A stretch of DNA of 52,860 nucleotides, taken from assembly GCA_964469555.1 (NCBI GenBank), contig CAYYAQ010000016.1:1-52860 (forward strand). Reading direction: 5' to 3'. The position numbers and the translations under genes are program-made. Under the pieces are notes generated by a model. The model was not told where the DNA came from and searched no databases. It saw nothing but the letters and a program-made list of their open reading frames with translations. This stretch comes from CAYYAQ01 sp964469555. Its GTDB lineage: Bacteria > Planctomycetota > UBA1135 > UBA2386. Below are positions 8,503 to 17,201 of this stretch, piece by piece. Positions within the stretch are counted from its first letter, which is position 1; every line of letters begins with the position of its first letter.

Positions 8503-9450
8503 CTACTGGTCAGGTCCGAACAGGATGCTGACGCTTTCGCTCCGGTGAATGCGATCGATAGCGCGCGCGAGCAGCGGCGCAAGGGATACGACGGTGAGCT
8601 TGTCGACGCCGCTGTCGCGGCTCGGGATGCTGTCCGACAGCATCACGCTCTCTACCGGCGCGTTGTTGAGTCTTTCGACGGCTGGGCCACACAGGATGCC
8701 GTGCGTCGCCAGCAGGTAGATCTTGTTCGCGCCCTTCTCTTTGAGAATCCGGCACGCGTCGGTGATCGAACCAGCCGTGCTGATCATGTCGTCGACCATG
8801 ATGACGTCGCGGCCTTCGACCTCGCCGACCACGTTCTCGCTGATCACTTCCTGACCGCTGATGCGGCGCTTGTCGACGATGGCGATGTCGGCGTGCAGGC
8901 CCTTCGCGTAGCCGCGCGCCATCTTGACACCGCCGACGTCCGGCGAGACGACGATCGGGTTGTCGAGATTGAGCAACTTCACGTGTTCCATGAACGTGTG
9001 CCGCGCGTAGAGGTGGTCCGTCGGAATATCGAAGAAGCCCTGAATCTGCGCCGCGTGCAGGTCGACGGCGACGACGCGGTCCGCGCCCGCAGTCGTGATC
9101 AGGTTGGCGGCGAGCTTCGCGGTGATCGGCACGCGACCCTCGTCCTTGCGATCCTTGCGGGCGTAGCCGTAATACGGCATCACGGCGGTGATCCGGTCCG
9201 CGGATGATCTGCGCAGGCAGTCGATGAAGACAAGTAGCTCTACGAGGTTCTCGTTGACGTTCGGGCACGTCGGCTGGATGACGAACACGTCGGCACCGCG
9301 CACGTCACATTCGAGCTTGAGGTCGATCTCCCCGTCGGGGAAACGGGCGCACCTCGCTTCACCGAGCGGAACGCCCAGGTGGGAGCAGATATCGTTCGTC
9401 AGGCGCGGGTGCGCGTTGCCAGTGAAGATCCGGATGCGGTCGTGGTTCAT
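8503..9450 (-). CDS. prs: Ribose-phosphate pyrophosphokinase (PRPP synthetase)
   Basis: Prs makes 5-phosphoribosyl 1-diphosphate from ribose 5-phosphate and ATP for nucleotide, His and Trp synthesis. The 315-residue product shows RFPDGEIDLKLECDVRGADV, the ATP-binding flexible loop YYGYARKDRKDEGRVPITAK, the PRPP synthase signature around DRVVAVDLHAAQIQGFFDIP, and the PRPP-binding loop VIMVDDMISTAGSI. Length and motifs are those of a class I enzyme. The ATG overlaps the glmU stop by four bases (ATGA), which indicates coupling with the UDP-GlcNAc gene. Confidence 0.96.
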   Translation of the reverse strand: MNHDRIRIFTGNAHPRLTNDICSHLGVPLGEARCARFPDGEIDLKLECDVRGADVFVIQPTCPNVNENLVELLVFIDCLRRSSADRITAVMPYYGYARKDRKDEGRVPITAKLAANLITTAGADRVVAVDLHAAQIQGFFDIPTDHLYARHTFMEHVKLLNLDNPIVVSPDVGGVKMARGYAKGLHADIAIVDKRRISGQEVISENVVGEVEGRDVIMVDDMISTAGSITDACRILKEKGANKIYLLATHGILCGPAVERLNNAPVESVMLSDSIPSRDSGVDKLTVVSLAPLLARAIDRIHRSESVSILFGPDQ

Positions 9451-10739
9451 GCTGGATCCTTCGCGTTCTCTTTCTTCCGTAGCAGTCGTGCGGGAACCCC
9501 GACAAATACCTCGCCGTCGGCGATCGTCGTGTTGCGCATGACGATCGCGCCGGCGCCGGTCATGGACTTCTCACCCAGTTCCGTCGGAGCAACCAGTACG
9601 GTGCCGCTACCGACAAATGCGCCGTCGCCGATCGCGGTCTTGTGCTTGTTCTTGCCGTCGTAGTTCGCGGTGATCGTGCCGGCACCGATGTTGGCCTTTT
9701 CCCCGATCGTCGTGTCGCCCAGGTAGGTCAGGTGCTTGGCCTTCGTGCCCTTGCCGACGAACGTGTTCTTCGCCTCGACGAAGTTGCCGAGCTGCGAACC
9801 CTCCTGCATCTCCGATCCGTTGCGGAGGTGTGCGAAGGGACCGACTTCGCAGCCGTTGGCGATCTTGACGCCGGTGCGGATCACGGTGCACGGGAAGATC
9901 CTCGTGTCGGCACCGATGGTCACGCCTTGATCGATGAACGTCGTGGCAGGGTCTTCGATGATGACACCTTTTTCGAGGTGCTCCATCAGGATGCGTTCGT
10001 GCAGGATCTGCCGCACGAATACGAGGTCGGCGAGAGCGTTGACGCCAGCCACCTCTTCCGAGGTGTCGGACGACACGCTCGAGACCTTCTTGCCCTGGGA
10101 GAGGAGCCAGCCGACGGTATCGGTCAGGTAGAGTTCGCCCTGGGCGTTTTTCGGAGTCAGGCTCTTGAGCGCACCGGGGAGCCACCCGCTATCGAAACAG
10201 TAGAACCCGGCGTTGAACTCTTCGATCGCGAGTTCGTCGTCGTTGCAGTCCTTCTGTTCGCGCACGCCAAGGAGGTCGCCGTCGCCATCGCGGAGGATGC
10301 GGCCCATCCCTTCTGGCGGATCGTCGAATGACGTGAGGATGCTGGCGGCGCCATCCTTCCGGGCGTCGCGCAGTGCCTGCAGCGTCTCCGCACGGATCAA
10401 GGGCACGTCACCGTAGACGACGAGCACGTCCCCATCGAAGTCGCCGAGGGCGGGAAGCGCCGTCTGTACGGCATGACCGGTGCCCCGCGGCTCACCCTGG
10501 TCGACGGTCACGAGGTTCGCGGTAATCGCCGGGTCCATCGCCGCAAGATGCTCCTCCACCTGCTGCTTGCCGTGGTGAAGAACGACGATCGTCCGTTCCG
10601 GAGATAGCTCGGCCACAGTGTGCAAAACGGTCCCGAGCATGGTGCGACCGCACAGGGGCAGCAGCACCTTGGGGATGCTGACCTTGGTGCGCGTGCCGAG
10701 ACCGGCAGCGAGGACGATGACTGCGAGAGATTGGGCCAT
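9447..10739 (-). CDS. glmU: Bifunctional UDP-GlcNAc pyrophosphorylase / glucosamine-1-P acetyltransferase
   Basis: GlmU performs the last two steps to UDP-N-acetylglucosamine, precursor of peptidoglycan and surface glycans. The N-terminal nucleotidyltransferase domain begins VIVLAAGLGTRTKVSIPKVL and has the metal-site region YGDVPLI. The C-terminal left-handed beta helix includes KHLTYLGDTTIGEKANIGAG with the conserved catalytic His, and NYDGKNKHKTAIGDGAFVGS. At 430 residues it is slightly shorter than E. coli GlmU, and the C-terminal tail after the last hexapeptide turn is short. It is the first gene of the long minus-strand cluster; its promoter should lie in the 230 bp shared with the divergent capsule-type gene. 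Confidence 0.94.
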   Translation of the reverse strand: MAQSLAVIVLAAGLGTRTKVSIPKVLLPLCGRTMLGTVLHTVAELSPERTIVVLHHGKQQVEEHLAAMDPAITANLVTVDQGEPRGTGHAVQTALPALGDFDGDVLVVYGDVPLIRAETLQALRDARKDGAASILTSFDDPPEGMGRILRDGDGDLLGVREQKDCNDDELAIEEFNAGFYCFDSGWLPGALKSLTPKNAQGELYLTDTVGWLLSQGKKVSSVSSDTSEEVAGVNALADLVFVRQILHERILMEHLEKGVIIEDPATTFIDQGVTIGADTRIFPCTVIRTGVKIANGCEVGPFAHLRNGSEMQEGSQLGNFVEAKNTFVGKGTKAKHLTYLGDTTIGEKANIGAGTITANYDGKNKHKTAIGDGAFVGSGTVLVAPTELGEKSMTGAGAIVMRNTTIADGEVFVGVPARLLRKKENAKDPA

Positions 10740-10969
10740 GAAGGCTCCACCCAGCGGGCGGAAGGGGCGGGAATTGTGCGGACCTCCGGGCAGGTGGTCA
10801 AGGGTGGGAACCGAGTTCCGTCCGGTTTGCCGAGGGTCGGGCGAGCCAGGAGCGGGGGCCCTGGGAAACCGTATCCCGTCAACTAGGCCTTACGGTCCAT
10901 CTCGTCATCTTTCAAGGGTCCGCCGCGGTCAAGCCGAGCGCTTCAACTGGTCGAAGAGACTCCCATCGT

Positions 10970-12346
10970 ATGGGTCACATCCTGTTCGGGCTCCCGGAAA
11001 TACAGGACTTCCACCTACACAGCCGTGTAGCCCGGAAGCTGACCAGCCGTGACCACCGCGTGACGGTGATGACGGGCGATCCGGTGAACTTCGAGTTCTT
11101 CTGTCACCAGGGGCTCGCGTGCATCGACCTGCGACCGCAGCCGCTGCCCGACGACCACTTGGTGCCGATCCAGGAATTCGCCGCGGTCGACTGCCGGCTG
11201 CGCGGCTCGCGGGATCCCAATCGATGGCGGATGGGGCGTGCCGTGCGGCGCCTGGAACGCCGGGTCACCGGGCTGGTCCAGCTGTTCGAGTCGGATCCGC
11301 CGGATCTCGTGCTGATGTACGAGGGCCGCAGCGGCCTGCATCGGCTGTTGCACTTCGTGGCGGCACAGTACGGGGCGAAGGTGCTCCACGTCGGCGCGGG
11401 GCTTCTGCCGATGACCCTGCAGGCGGACTCCGCCGGAGTGGACGGGGACGCGACGTTCGCCGAATCGACGGCGGTGGACTACCGGCGGGCGCCGATCGAC
11501 GACGAGTTCCTGACGGCGGCCACGGCGGCCTGGCTGGGTCGGGCGTTCCCGCCGCCGCTCGCGCGCCTGGGTGTCGTGGCGCCACCGCTGAATCGACGCT
11601 TGTTGGCGTCCATTTCGGCACTCGGACGGGGCGACTGGGCCAGCGGGTTCGACGGCGTGTCCGCGTGGCAGCGGGCCTACCAGATCCGGTGGCCGGTGCT
11701 CAAAAAAGACTTCGACGAGCCGCGGGCGCCGTTCGTCTGCCTGCTGCTGCAGGAACGGGACGACCCGAGGATCCGACTCGACGCCTCGGGCTTCGTGAGC
11801 GCAGATCATCTCGTCCACAGCACGTGGCAAGCAGTCCAGCGCGTGGATCCGCACGCGCACCTGGTGGTGGTCCAGGCGGGCTCCAGGAAGCCGCGCGGGA
11901 CGTGGCCCGAGGCGGTGCACTTCGTACACCCGTCCGCCGGCGCGCTGGCGGTCGCGACAGCGATGGCGGTGGTGACCGTGAACCACCCGCTCGGCCTGGC
12001 CGGCATCCTCTCGGGAACGCCGGTCCTCCACACCGCGCGGTCGCCGTACGGAATCCCGGGCGTCGCGTTCCGCACCGACGGATCCCACATCGCAGACCAG
12101 CTGACGCGGTCCTTGACCGAGGACCCGCTGCCCGCGCTCCGCCGCAGATTCCTGACGAAGATCCTGAAGGACCACCACATCTGGTGCCCCCCCACCGCGC
12201 CGGACAGCAACGGCGTCTCGGGAGTCGTCCGCCGCATCGAGGCCGCCATCGACAGCCCCAATGCCTCGAGCCGTCCGCTGCGCTACCGCGCGGGCCCGGT
12301 CTGGCCCCTCTCCGTCCCCAACCGCCACCGCAAGCACAAGCCGTAG
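10970..12346 (+). CDS. Capsule polysaccharide-type transferase (Kdo-transferase-like, KpsS/LipB family)
   Basis: The 458-residue protein resembles the capsule_synth family, whose members (KpsS, KpsC) add Kdo to the lipid anchor of capsules. The C-terminal half carries a layout seen in that family: FVCLLLQERDDPRIRLD, a later VHPSAGALAVATAMAVVTVNHPLG block and GTPVLHTARSPYGIPGVAF. The N-terminus is Rossmann-like (HRVTVMTGDPVNFEFF), and VLMYEGRSGLHRLLHFVAA may bind sugar nucleotide. No signal peptide or membrane segment is visible, so the protein is probably cytoplasmic. It ends 13 bp from the convergent glycosyltransferase gene. The family call rests on motif layout, and the sugar is unknown. 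Confidence 0.6.
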   Translation: MGHILFGLPEIQDFHLHSRVARKLTSRDHRVTVMTGDPVNFEFFCHQGLACIDLRPQPLPDDHLVPIQEFAAVDCRLRGSRDPNRWRMGRAVRRLERRVTGLVQLFESDPPDLVLMYEGRSGLHRLLHFVAAQYGAKVLHVGAGLLPMTLQADSAGVDGDATFAESTAVDYRRAPIDDEFLTAATAAWLGRAFPPPLARLGVVAPPLNRRLLASISALGRGDWASGFDGVSAWQRAYQIRWPVLKKDFDEPRAPFVCLLLQERDDPRIRLDASGFVSADHLVHSTWQAVQRVDPHAHLVVVQAGSRKPRGTWPEAVHFVHPSAGALAVATAMAVVTVNHPLGLAGILSGTPVLHTARSPYGIPGVAFRTDGSHIADQLTRSLTEDPLPALRRRFLTKILKDHHIWCPPTAPDSNGVSGVVRRIEAAIDSPNASSRPLRYRAGPVWPLSVPNRHRKHKP

Positions 12347-12359
12347 GGCTCGCAAGCGC

Positions 12360-13631
12360 TCACTTCGACAAACGGGCGAGAAGGGGAGCGAAGGCCGTCG
12401 ACGACGCGAAGTCAGGGACCGTCGGGAGGTCTGAAGTGTCGGCGGCGAGTTCGGCTTCGATCTTGGCCGCGATCGCGGTGGACGCCGCGGATTCGAAACA
12501 CCACTCTTCGCCGCTCGCGCGGGCCACGATCGCGCTCGCCTCGCCCTCGTGGCCGACGAAGAGGATCGGGCGGCGCGCCATCAGGTAGTCGTAGAGCTTG
12601 CCGGGCACGAACACCGCATCGGCGAGCTCAGGTCCACTGACAAGGACGAGCACGTCCATCGCCCGCATCGTGCGCATGGCGCGGGAATAGCCGAGCAGAT
12701 CGTAACGGTGCACCTGGCCGCGCACGTCTTCCGGCAACGCGGCGAGGTCTTCATCGAGAAGCGCCGTTGAATCGAAGCGATCACAGTAGACGTGGAGATG
12801 CAGCGATCGCCGGCGATCCCGGGGGATGCCCGCGATCGCGTCGAGCACGGGCCGCAACCGCCGCCTGGGAAACAGCGCGCCGAAGAAACCGAAGTGCACG
12901 CCCGGCCCCAGGTCCACAGGATCGCCATCCGCGTCACCCTCCGCGGCAATCTGCTCTGCGAGCTCGTAGTCCGCCGCGTTCCGCATCACTTCCACATCCA
13001 GTCCGGGCAGGGGCCCGACGACGGACTCGAAGCACTCGCGCGCGGACTCGGTGTTGAGGAAGAGCACGTCGGCGTGCGCCAGAACCCGTCGCTCCAGCGC
13101 GATGAGGCGCTTGGCAATCCGAGGTCTCTCCCGATCGTTCCACGGGTTCCCGCTGAGCAGATCCCGGTAGTCGACGCAGATCAGGAGGTCCTCACAGACC
13201 TGCCGCAACGCCGGGAGCGCCAGGATCTGGTTGTGCGGACTGCAACACATCACCACCGCGTCGATTGCGTGTTCCCGGACGATGCCCGGCAAGCGACGCT
13301 TCAGTTGCCGCGACCACGAGAGAAAGCTGTCCGGCCACGCGAACTTCCGAGGTGCGTGCCACGCGAGCGTGCGCAGCACCTTCTCCCAGAGATTCGCGGC
13401 AGCTGGCTTCGTGATCAGCGCCTGCCCGTCGATGCCGTGGACGTGGACTCCCTCCGGCGCGAGCGCTCCGAGGGACGGGTCCAGCTGCGCGACGTCAACG
13501 CGCGCCGCGTCCGTGGTGACCCAGTGCACATCGTGCCCGGCGGCCAGCAACACACGCGACAGACGAAGGACCCGATGCGATGCGATCGCGGACTGGGGAG
13601 GCGTGTAGTAGGAGACGATCGCGACGCGCAT
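12360..13631 (-). CDS. GT4-like glycosyltransferase
   Basis: The 423-residue product has the GT-B architecture. The N-terminal half starts MRVAIVSYYTPPQSAIASHR, the usual opening of GT4 enzymes that assemble surface glycans. The C-terminal half has GVHFGFFGALFPRRRLRPVL, a nucleotide-sugar-binding region, and PGKLYDYLMARRPILFVG, corresponding to the family's PxKxxEYLAxGxPV motif. I start at the ATG at 13631, not at the TTG directly before it. It lies 43 bp after the large secreted multi-domain gene on the same strand and converges on the capsule-type transferase. Acceptor and donor cannot be told from the sequence. Confidence 0.8.
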   Translation of the reverse strand: MRVAIVSYYTPPQSAIASHRVLRLSRVLLAAGHDVHWVTTDAARVDVAQLDPSLGALAPEGVHVHGIDGQALITKPAAANLWEKVLRTLAWHAPRKFAWPDSFLSWSRQLKRRLPGIVREHAIDAVVMCCSPHNQILALPALRQVCEDLLICVDYRDLLSGNPWNDRERPRIAKRLIALERRVLAHADVLFLNTESARECFESVVGPLPGLDVEVMRNAADYELAEQIAAEGDADGDPVDLGPGVHFGFFGALFPRRRLRPVLDAIAGIPRDRRRSLHLHVYCDRFDSTALLDEDLAALPEDVRGQVHRYDLLGYSRAMRTMRAMDVLVLVSGPELADAVFVPGKLYDYLMARRPILFVGHEGEASAIVARASGEEWCFESAASTAIAAKIEAELAADTSDLPTVPDFASSTAFAPLLARLSK

Positions 13632-13673
13632 CAAAGCGGGTTCGATTATGCACCCGCCCGGGCGCAGAAGCGA

Positions 13674-16229
13674 TCACAGTCGCCGTTTGAACTCCTGCTG
13701 GATCATACCCGGTCGCACGACGATCACCGGGCCATCCGAATCGACGATCTGGTACCTCCCCGGGGGCACGTACTGCAGCACCAGCAACCCGAGCTCGTCC
13801 GTGCGCCGACGCCAACGCAGGTCGATCCCCGCGGCGCCGACGGCGCGGAGTTCCACCCTCTGTCGGACGACCGGCCCCGAGTCATTCCGCAGGTGCAGCC
13901 GCACGGCAGACGTCAGCAGCGAAAACGCCTGCTCGTGGCGACCGCCAGCCGGTAGTTCGAACTCCTCCCCGAACGCAAGCGACGACTTGCCGACTTGCAC
14001 TCGGAGCTGGTACCGCCGGGGTGCCAACTGGGTGATGCAAAAGCTGCCAGCACCGTCGCTCCGCGCGATTCCCGCGGTCACGCGAACACCGCTGCGCCGC
14101 CGCCACGTGACACGGACTTCCGCGTCGCGGAGCGGTCGACCGTTGTGTTGCACCTCGCCTGACACGACGCCGGACTCGACGTGACCCCGCAGGTCGAGGT
14201 CTTCCTCGAGCTCCTGCCCGTCCTGGAACTGCAGCCTCGCGAAGGGCCGCGCCGTCTCGTCGAACGTCCCCTTCGGCGAGCGGCGCTCAAGGAAGACCGA
14301 CCAGGTGCCCGCAGGAATCCCTTCGATCGCGAACCTCCCGTTCTCGTCGACCGGGAAACGATCCCTTCGCCGCCAGGGCAACCGCCGTCCCGCCCCGCCA
14401 TTCTCGACGAGCACGAGCCCGCTCGCTCGCAGCCTCCAGAAACGATCCGCCTCGTCCTCGGTCGCGTGCCGGCGCAGGAAGTCGAGGCGATCGCGTTCGC
14501 CCGCTGTGAAGTGGTGCACGAACTCGAGATGGGACTTCGGCGTCAGCCGCCCGCGGAGGCTCCCGCCCCGCTCGATCACGACGCGTTCGGTCTGGTCAGC
14601 GCGCGCGAAGACCAGATCATCCCGTTGATACGCCGCGTGCCGACCGGTGATGCGAAGCGTGAGTGCCATGTCGGACGGACACCAGTCGAGCCGCACGAAA
14701 CCGTGACCGTCGGTGCGACCGGTCGCGACGCGGACCGCAAACGCACCGCGCCCGCCGCCGTTGTCGAAGAACTTCGACAAGTTGGTCACCATGGTCGCGC
14801 CGGTGAGACGCCCGCGCGCCGGGCCCGGGGATCCCTGACCCAAGGGGCCACGGAGCGCGAACAACTCCACCGTGCTCCCCTCCACCGCGGTGCCGTCGGC
14901 GTGCACGGCCAACACTTCGAGCGGTCGGCTGTCCTGCAACTCCACCCGGAGGATCCCTTCGCCATTCTCCGGTACGACGAAGGGGATCGGCAGCGTCGCG
15001 ACGCAGGTATCCTCCCAGACTCCGCGGGGGTGGACGACGACGAGATGGAGTCCCGGTCGGAGCTCCGGCACCCACGCGATGCCGCCATCGTGATCACCGT
15101 CGACACGCATCGGATTACCCCCGACCCGCGCGCCGACCATCGGGAAACACTGCACCGCGAACGCCCGCACCGGTTCGCCGGTCGCGGCCTCGACCACTTC
15201 GACACGCAGCCGGTGCGCCGCGCGGAGCACGAGCTCGAGACCAGCGCGACCCCACGCACAGGGCATCCGACCGTGCTGCTCTCCCCCCCTGAAGGACGAG
15301 ACGGAGACGAACACGGGTCGATCGCGGGGCAGGTCCGGCGGGCGATAGAGGACGAAGCTGCCGTCCGACCTGCTGAGGGCCGACGCCCGGATCCCATTCC
15401 CATCCTCCCGCGCGGCTTGGACGACCACGCCCGTTGCGGCACGACCGGAGTTGTCGAGGGTTCGCCCGCGGATCTGGTCCGACGGCGACGTCGCCATGCA
15501 AGTGAGCCCCAGCACGGTCGTCGCCTTCCCGACCTCGATCCGGATCGAGCCGTCCGACACCAGTGGCGGCGCGTCGCGCAACACGACGCCGTAGACTCCC
15601 GCCGCTGCGGGGTCCGGGAGTCGGAACGCCCCGTCGACGCCCGTGACCACCGTGCACGGCTGCACTTCGATCATCGGTCCCGTCCGGTGGACCGGGTCGT
15701 GGGCAAAGAGGCAGACCCTCGCGCCCGCGAACGGGCGACCGGCAGAATCGCGGAGGACGCCGCGCACTTCGGAGCCCTTTCGCAGGGCCATGATGCCGAG
15801 GTCGATGTCTGCGTCGGGTCCGAAGGCCACGCGGCAGCGCACGGGAACCCGACCCGGCGCATCGATCCGCACGGCGAGATCGCCAAGTTCCGCAGGCAGG
15901 GTCAGGGCGATGGCTACACCGCTGCGACGAGACTCCGGAGCGACCCCGTCAAGCAAGCGCCAACGCCACACCGCGCCGTCCAAGGGTGCACTGCGCTCCA
16001 CGGCGACGCAGTTGCCATACAGCACCGGGACGCGATCGGTGACCGCTCGCCTCGCAAGTCCAGGGGGATGGTGCGATCGAGTTCCAACGGCCTCGGGAAT
16101 CTCCCCGCCATCGATCGGATCCGGAAGATCGTCCGCTGGCGAGGGCGAGACCACCACCGCCGACAACCCCACTGCCAGGGCCAGACCCAGGATGACCAAT
16201 CCCGCGCGAAAACTGCCAATGCGCTCCAC
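13674..16229 (-). CDS. Large secreted or membrane-anchored protein with carboxypeptidase-regulatory-like domains
   Basis: The 851-residue protein starts with a GTG and a hydrophobic segment (FRAGLVILGLALAVGLSAVV) that is a signal peptide or membrane anchor. The rest consists of repeated beta-sandwich modules of the CarboxypepD_reg / transthyretin-like type. Their typical strings recur: SEVRGVLRDSAGRPFAGARV, IRGRTLDNSGRAATGVVVQA, NGRFAIEGIPAGTWSVFLER, SGEVQHNGRPLRDAEVRV. Such domains act as structural or sugar/protein-binding modules in exported proteins; there is no enzymatic domain. It is upstream of a glycosyltransferase on the same strand. A second protein of this type is encoded at 37965-39518. 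The exact role is unknown. Confidence 0.75.
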   Translation of the reverse strand: MERIGSFRAGLVILGLALAVGLSAVVVSPSPADDLPDPIDGGEIPEAVGTRSHHPPGLARRAVTDRVPVLYGNCVAVERSAPLDGAVWRWRLLDGVAPESRRSGVAIALTLPAELGDLAVRIDAPGRVPVRCRVAFGPDADIDLGIMALRKGSEVRGVLRDSAGRPFAGARVCLFAHDPVHRTGPMIEVQPCTVVTGVDGAFRLPDPAAAGVYGVVLRDAPPLVSDGSIRIEVGKATTVLGLTCMATSPSDQIRGRTLDNSGRAATGVVVQAAREDGNGIRASALSRSDGSFVLYRPPDLPRDRPVFVSVSSFRGGEQHGRMPCAWGRAGLELVLRAAHRLRVEVVEAATGEPVRAFAVQCFPMVGARVGGNPMRVDGDHDGGIAWVPELRPGLHLVVVHPRGVWEDTCVATLPIPFVVPENGEGILRVELQDSRPLEVLAVHADGTAVEGSTVELFALRGPLGQGSPGPARGRLTGATMVTNLSKFFDNGGGRGAFAVRVATGRTDGHGFVRLDWCPSDMALTLRITGRHAAYQRDDLVFARADQTERVVIERGGSLRGRLTPKSHLEFVHHFTAGERDRLDFLRRHATEDEADRFWRLRASGLVLVENGGAGRRLPWRRRDRFPVDENGRFAIEGIPAGTWSVFLERRSPKGTFDETARPFARLQFQDGQELEEDLDLRGHVESGVVSGEVQHNGRPLRDAEVRVTWRRRSGVRVTAGIARSDGAGSFCITQLAPRRYQLRVQVGKSSLAFGEEFELPAGGRHEQAFSLLTSAVRLHLRNDSGPVVRQRVELRAVGAAGIDLRWRRRTDELGLLVLQYVPPGRYQIVDSDGPVIVVRPGMIQQEFKRRL

Positions 16230-16824
16230 AGACGGCTCTATCGTCGTCGCCGCAAGAAAACTGATTCGGACATAACCTGTAACCGCTACGGCTCTTGTAT
16301 CAAGCTACCATGGCGTGGGCCAATCAGGAATCGCCTTGGCCGTTAAGGTCTGGGTGTATCTCACCACGGTAGGGCCTGCGGCCCTCACCGACCTGTGGAA
16401 CTTCGGAAAGGAAAAGGGGAAGAAGAGGAGTCCGCCGTCGCGCGATGCGCGGCACGCCTTGGCGGCAACCTCGCAATCCCCAGTACCGCGGTCCTCCCCC
16501 GCGGTGGCTCCCGACTGTTGGGGGCGCCTCCCGCAACTCTACAGACCGCCGCGATGGCCAGTGGCGGCCCGAGGCGTGTGCCCGAGTCGGTCGGGCGTGA
16601 ATCCCTGACGTATTAGCCGGGCAGGCCGAAATATCTCCGAGCGGTGTCTCCCCCATGACAGGGGGCGATTCCCCGAACTGCGCGGGGTGTGCTTCTTTCG
16701 AATGTTCAGTTCCGCGACAGTGCCTACCGATAAGACACCAAGCCGCGTCGGGAAGGCCGCAAGCGGAGGATGACACGACAGTTCCGGCGGGGGCCGGAGC
16801 CGGGAACTCACAGGAGAGAGGGGA
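16230..16824 (+). other. 595-bp intergenic region with long leader of the small secreted protein gene
   Basis: No convincing gene is visible. On the plus strand a hairpin with stem AGGGCC/GGCCCT and loop TGC lies at 16371-16385, and a nested set of stems fills 16643-16739 (separate entry). A third short hairpin, GTTCCGGC with GCCGGGAAC, occupies about 16781-16807, right before the ribosome binding site. Open frames on either strand here have no recognisable domain and poor composition. The region separates the divergent starts of the large secreted protein and the small secreted protein, so promoters for both must be here. Confidence 0.5.
16643..16739 (+). ncRNA. Candidate structured leader RNA (multi-stem, closed by a 7-bp helix)
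   Basis: Read on the plus strand, GGTGTCT (16643-16649) pairs perfectly with AGACACC (16733-16739). Inside are CCCCC/GGGGG around the loop ATGACA (16650-16665) and CCCCG/CGGGG around AACTGCG (16671-16687). An alternative pairing GAACTG (16675-16680) with CAGTTC near 16707-16712 would exclude the second inner stem, as a switch would. I could not match it to a known riboswitch class: the c-di-GMP-I, cobalamin, glycine and fluoride core motifs are absent. GC-rich DNA makes chance stems common, so this is only a candidate. Confidence 0.3.
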
Positions 16825-17190
16825 ATGGTTTCACTGCGTGCGTACGCGCTGTGCGTACTCTCAACATTCGGATTCGTGGCACCGGCCACGGCGGTGGACC
16901 CAACTGAAGTCGTCGAGGTTATCGAACCACCAGTCGAGGGAGAGCCCAAGATCACGGTGCCCGGCACGCTCAACGTCGGCAGCGAAACGACCGTCAACTA
17001 CTCGAACGCAAGCAGGCCAAACGAGACGATCACGATCGAGGTCGACGATGGCTTGGGCAACCCACCGCAGACTGTAGTCATCGAGACCGACGCCAATGGC
17101 AACGGCTCGGGGAGCTGGAGCGTTGCGGCTTGGGGAATAGCGGTGTTCAACGGCCCCGACGCAAACGCCGTCACGAAGTTCGTGTACTAG
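16825..17190 (+). CDS. Small secreted protein, unknown function
   Basis: The 121-residue protein has a clear signal peptide (MVSLRAYALCVLSTFGFVAPATA, residues 1-23, cleavage expected after ATA). A short Pro/Glu-rich linker and one beta-rich module follow (residues about 42-121), reminiscent of an Ig-like or spore-coat beta sandwich: ITVPGTLNVGSETTVNYSNA and ANGNGSGSWSVAAWG. There are no cysteines in the mature part. A strong ribosome binding site, AGGAGAGAGGGG, lies directly before the ATG. It faces the anti-sigma/ECF sigma pair on the opposite strand and follows a long, possibly structured leader. I do not recognise the family. Confidence 0.7.
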   Translation: MVSLRAYALCVLSTFGFVAPATAVDPTEVVEVIEPPVEGEPKITVPGTLNVGSETTVNYSNASRPNETITIEVDDGLGNPPQTVVIETDANGNGSGSWSVAAWGIAVFNGPDANAVTKFVY

Positions 17191-17201
17191 CAGGGTCGAC
17201 C

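Noticed and set aside
14181..16346. Open frame of about 720 codons antisense to the large secreted protein
   Set aside because: Arg/His-rich shadow without domains; the minus-strand frame has a signal sequence and clear repeat modules.
16643..16739. Assignment of the leader structure to the c-di-GMP-I riboswitch
   Set aside because: Conserved core pieces such as GGGCAAACC and the GACGCAAAGC stretch are not present; only generic stems are seen.
16324..16776. 150-codon minus-strand frame in the leader region
   Set aside because: No ribosome binding site, no domain and Arg/Pro/Gly-rich composition typical of noncoding GC-rich DNA.
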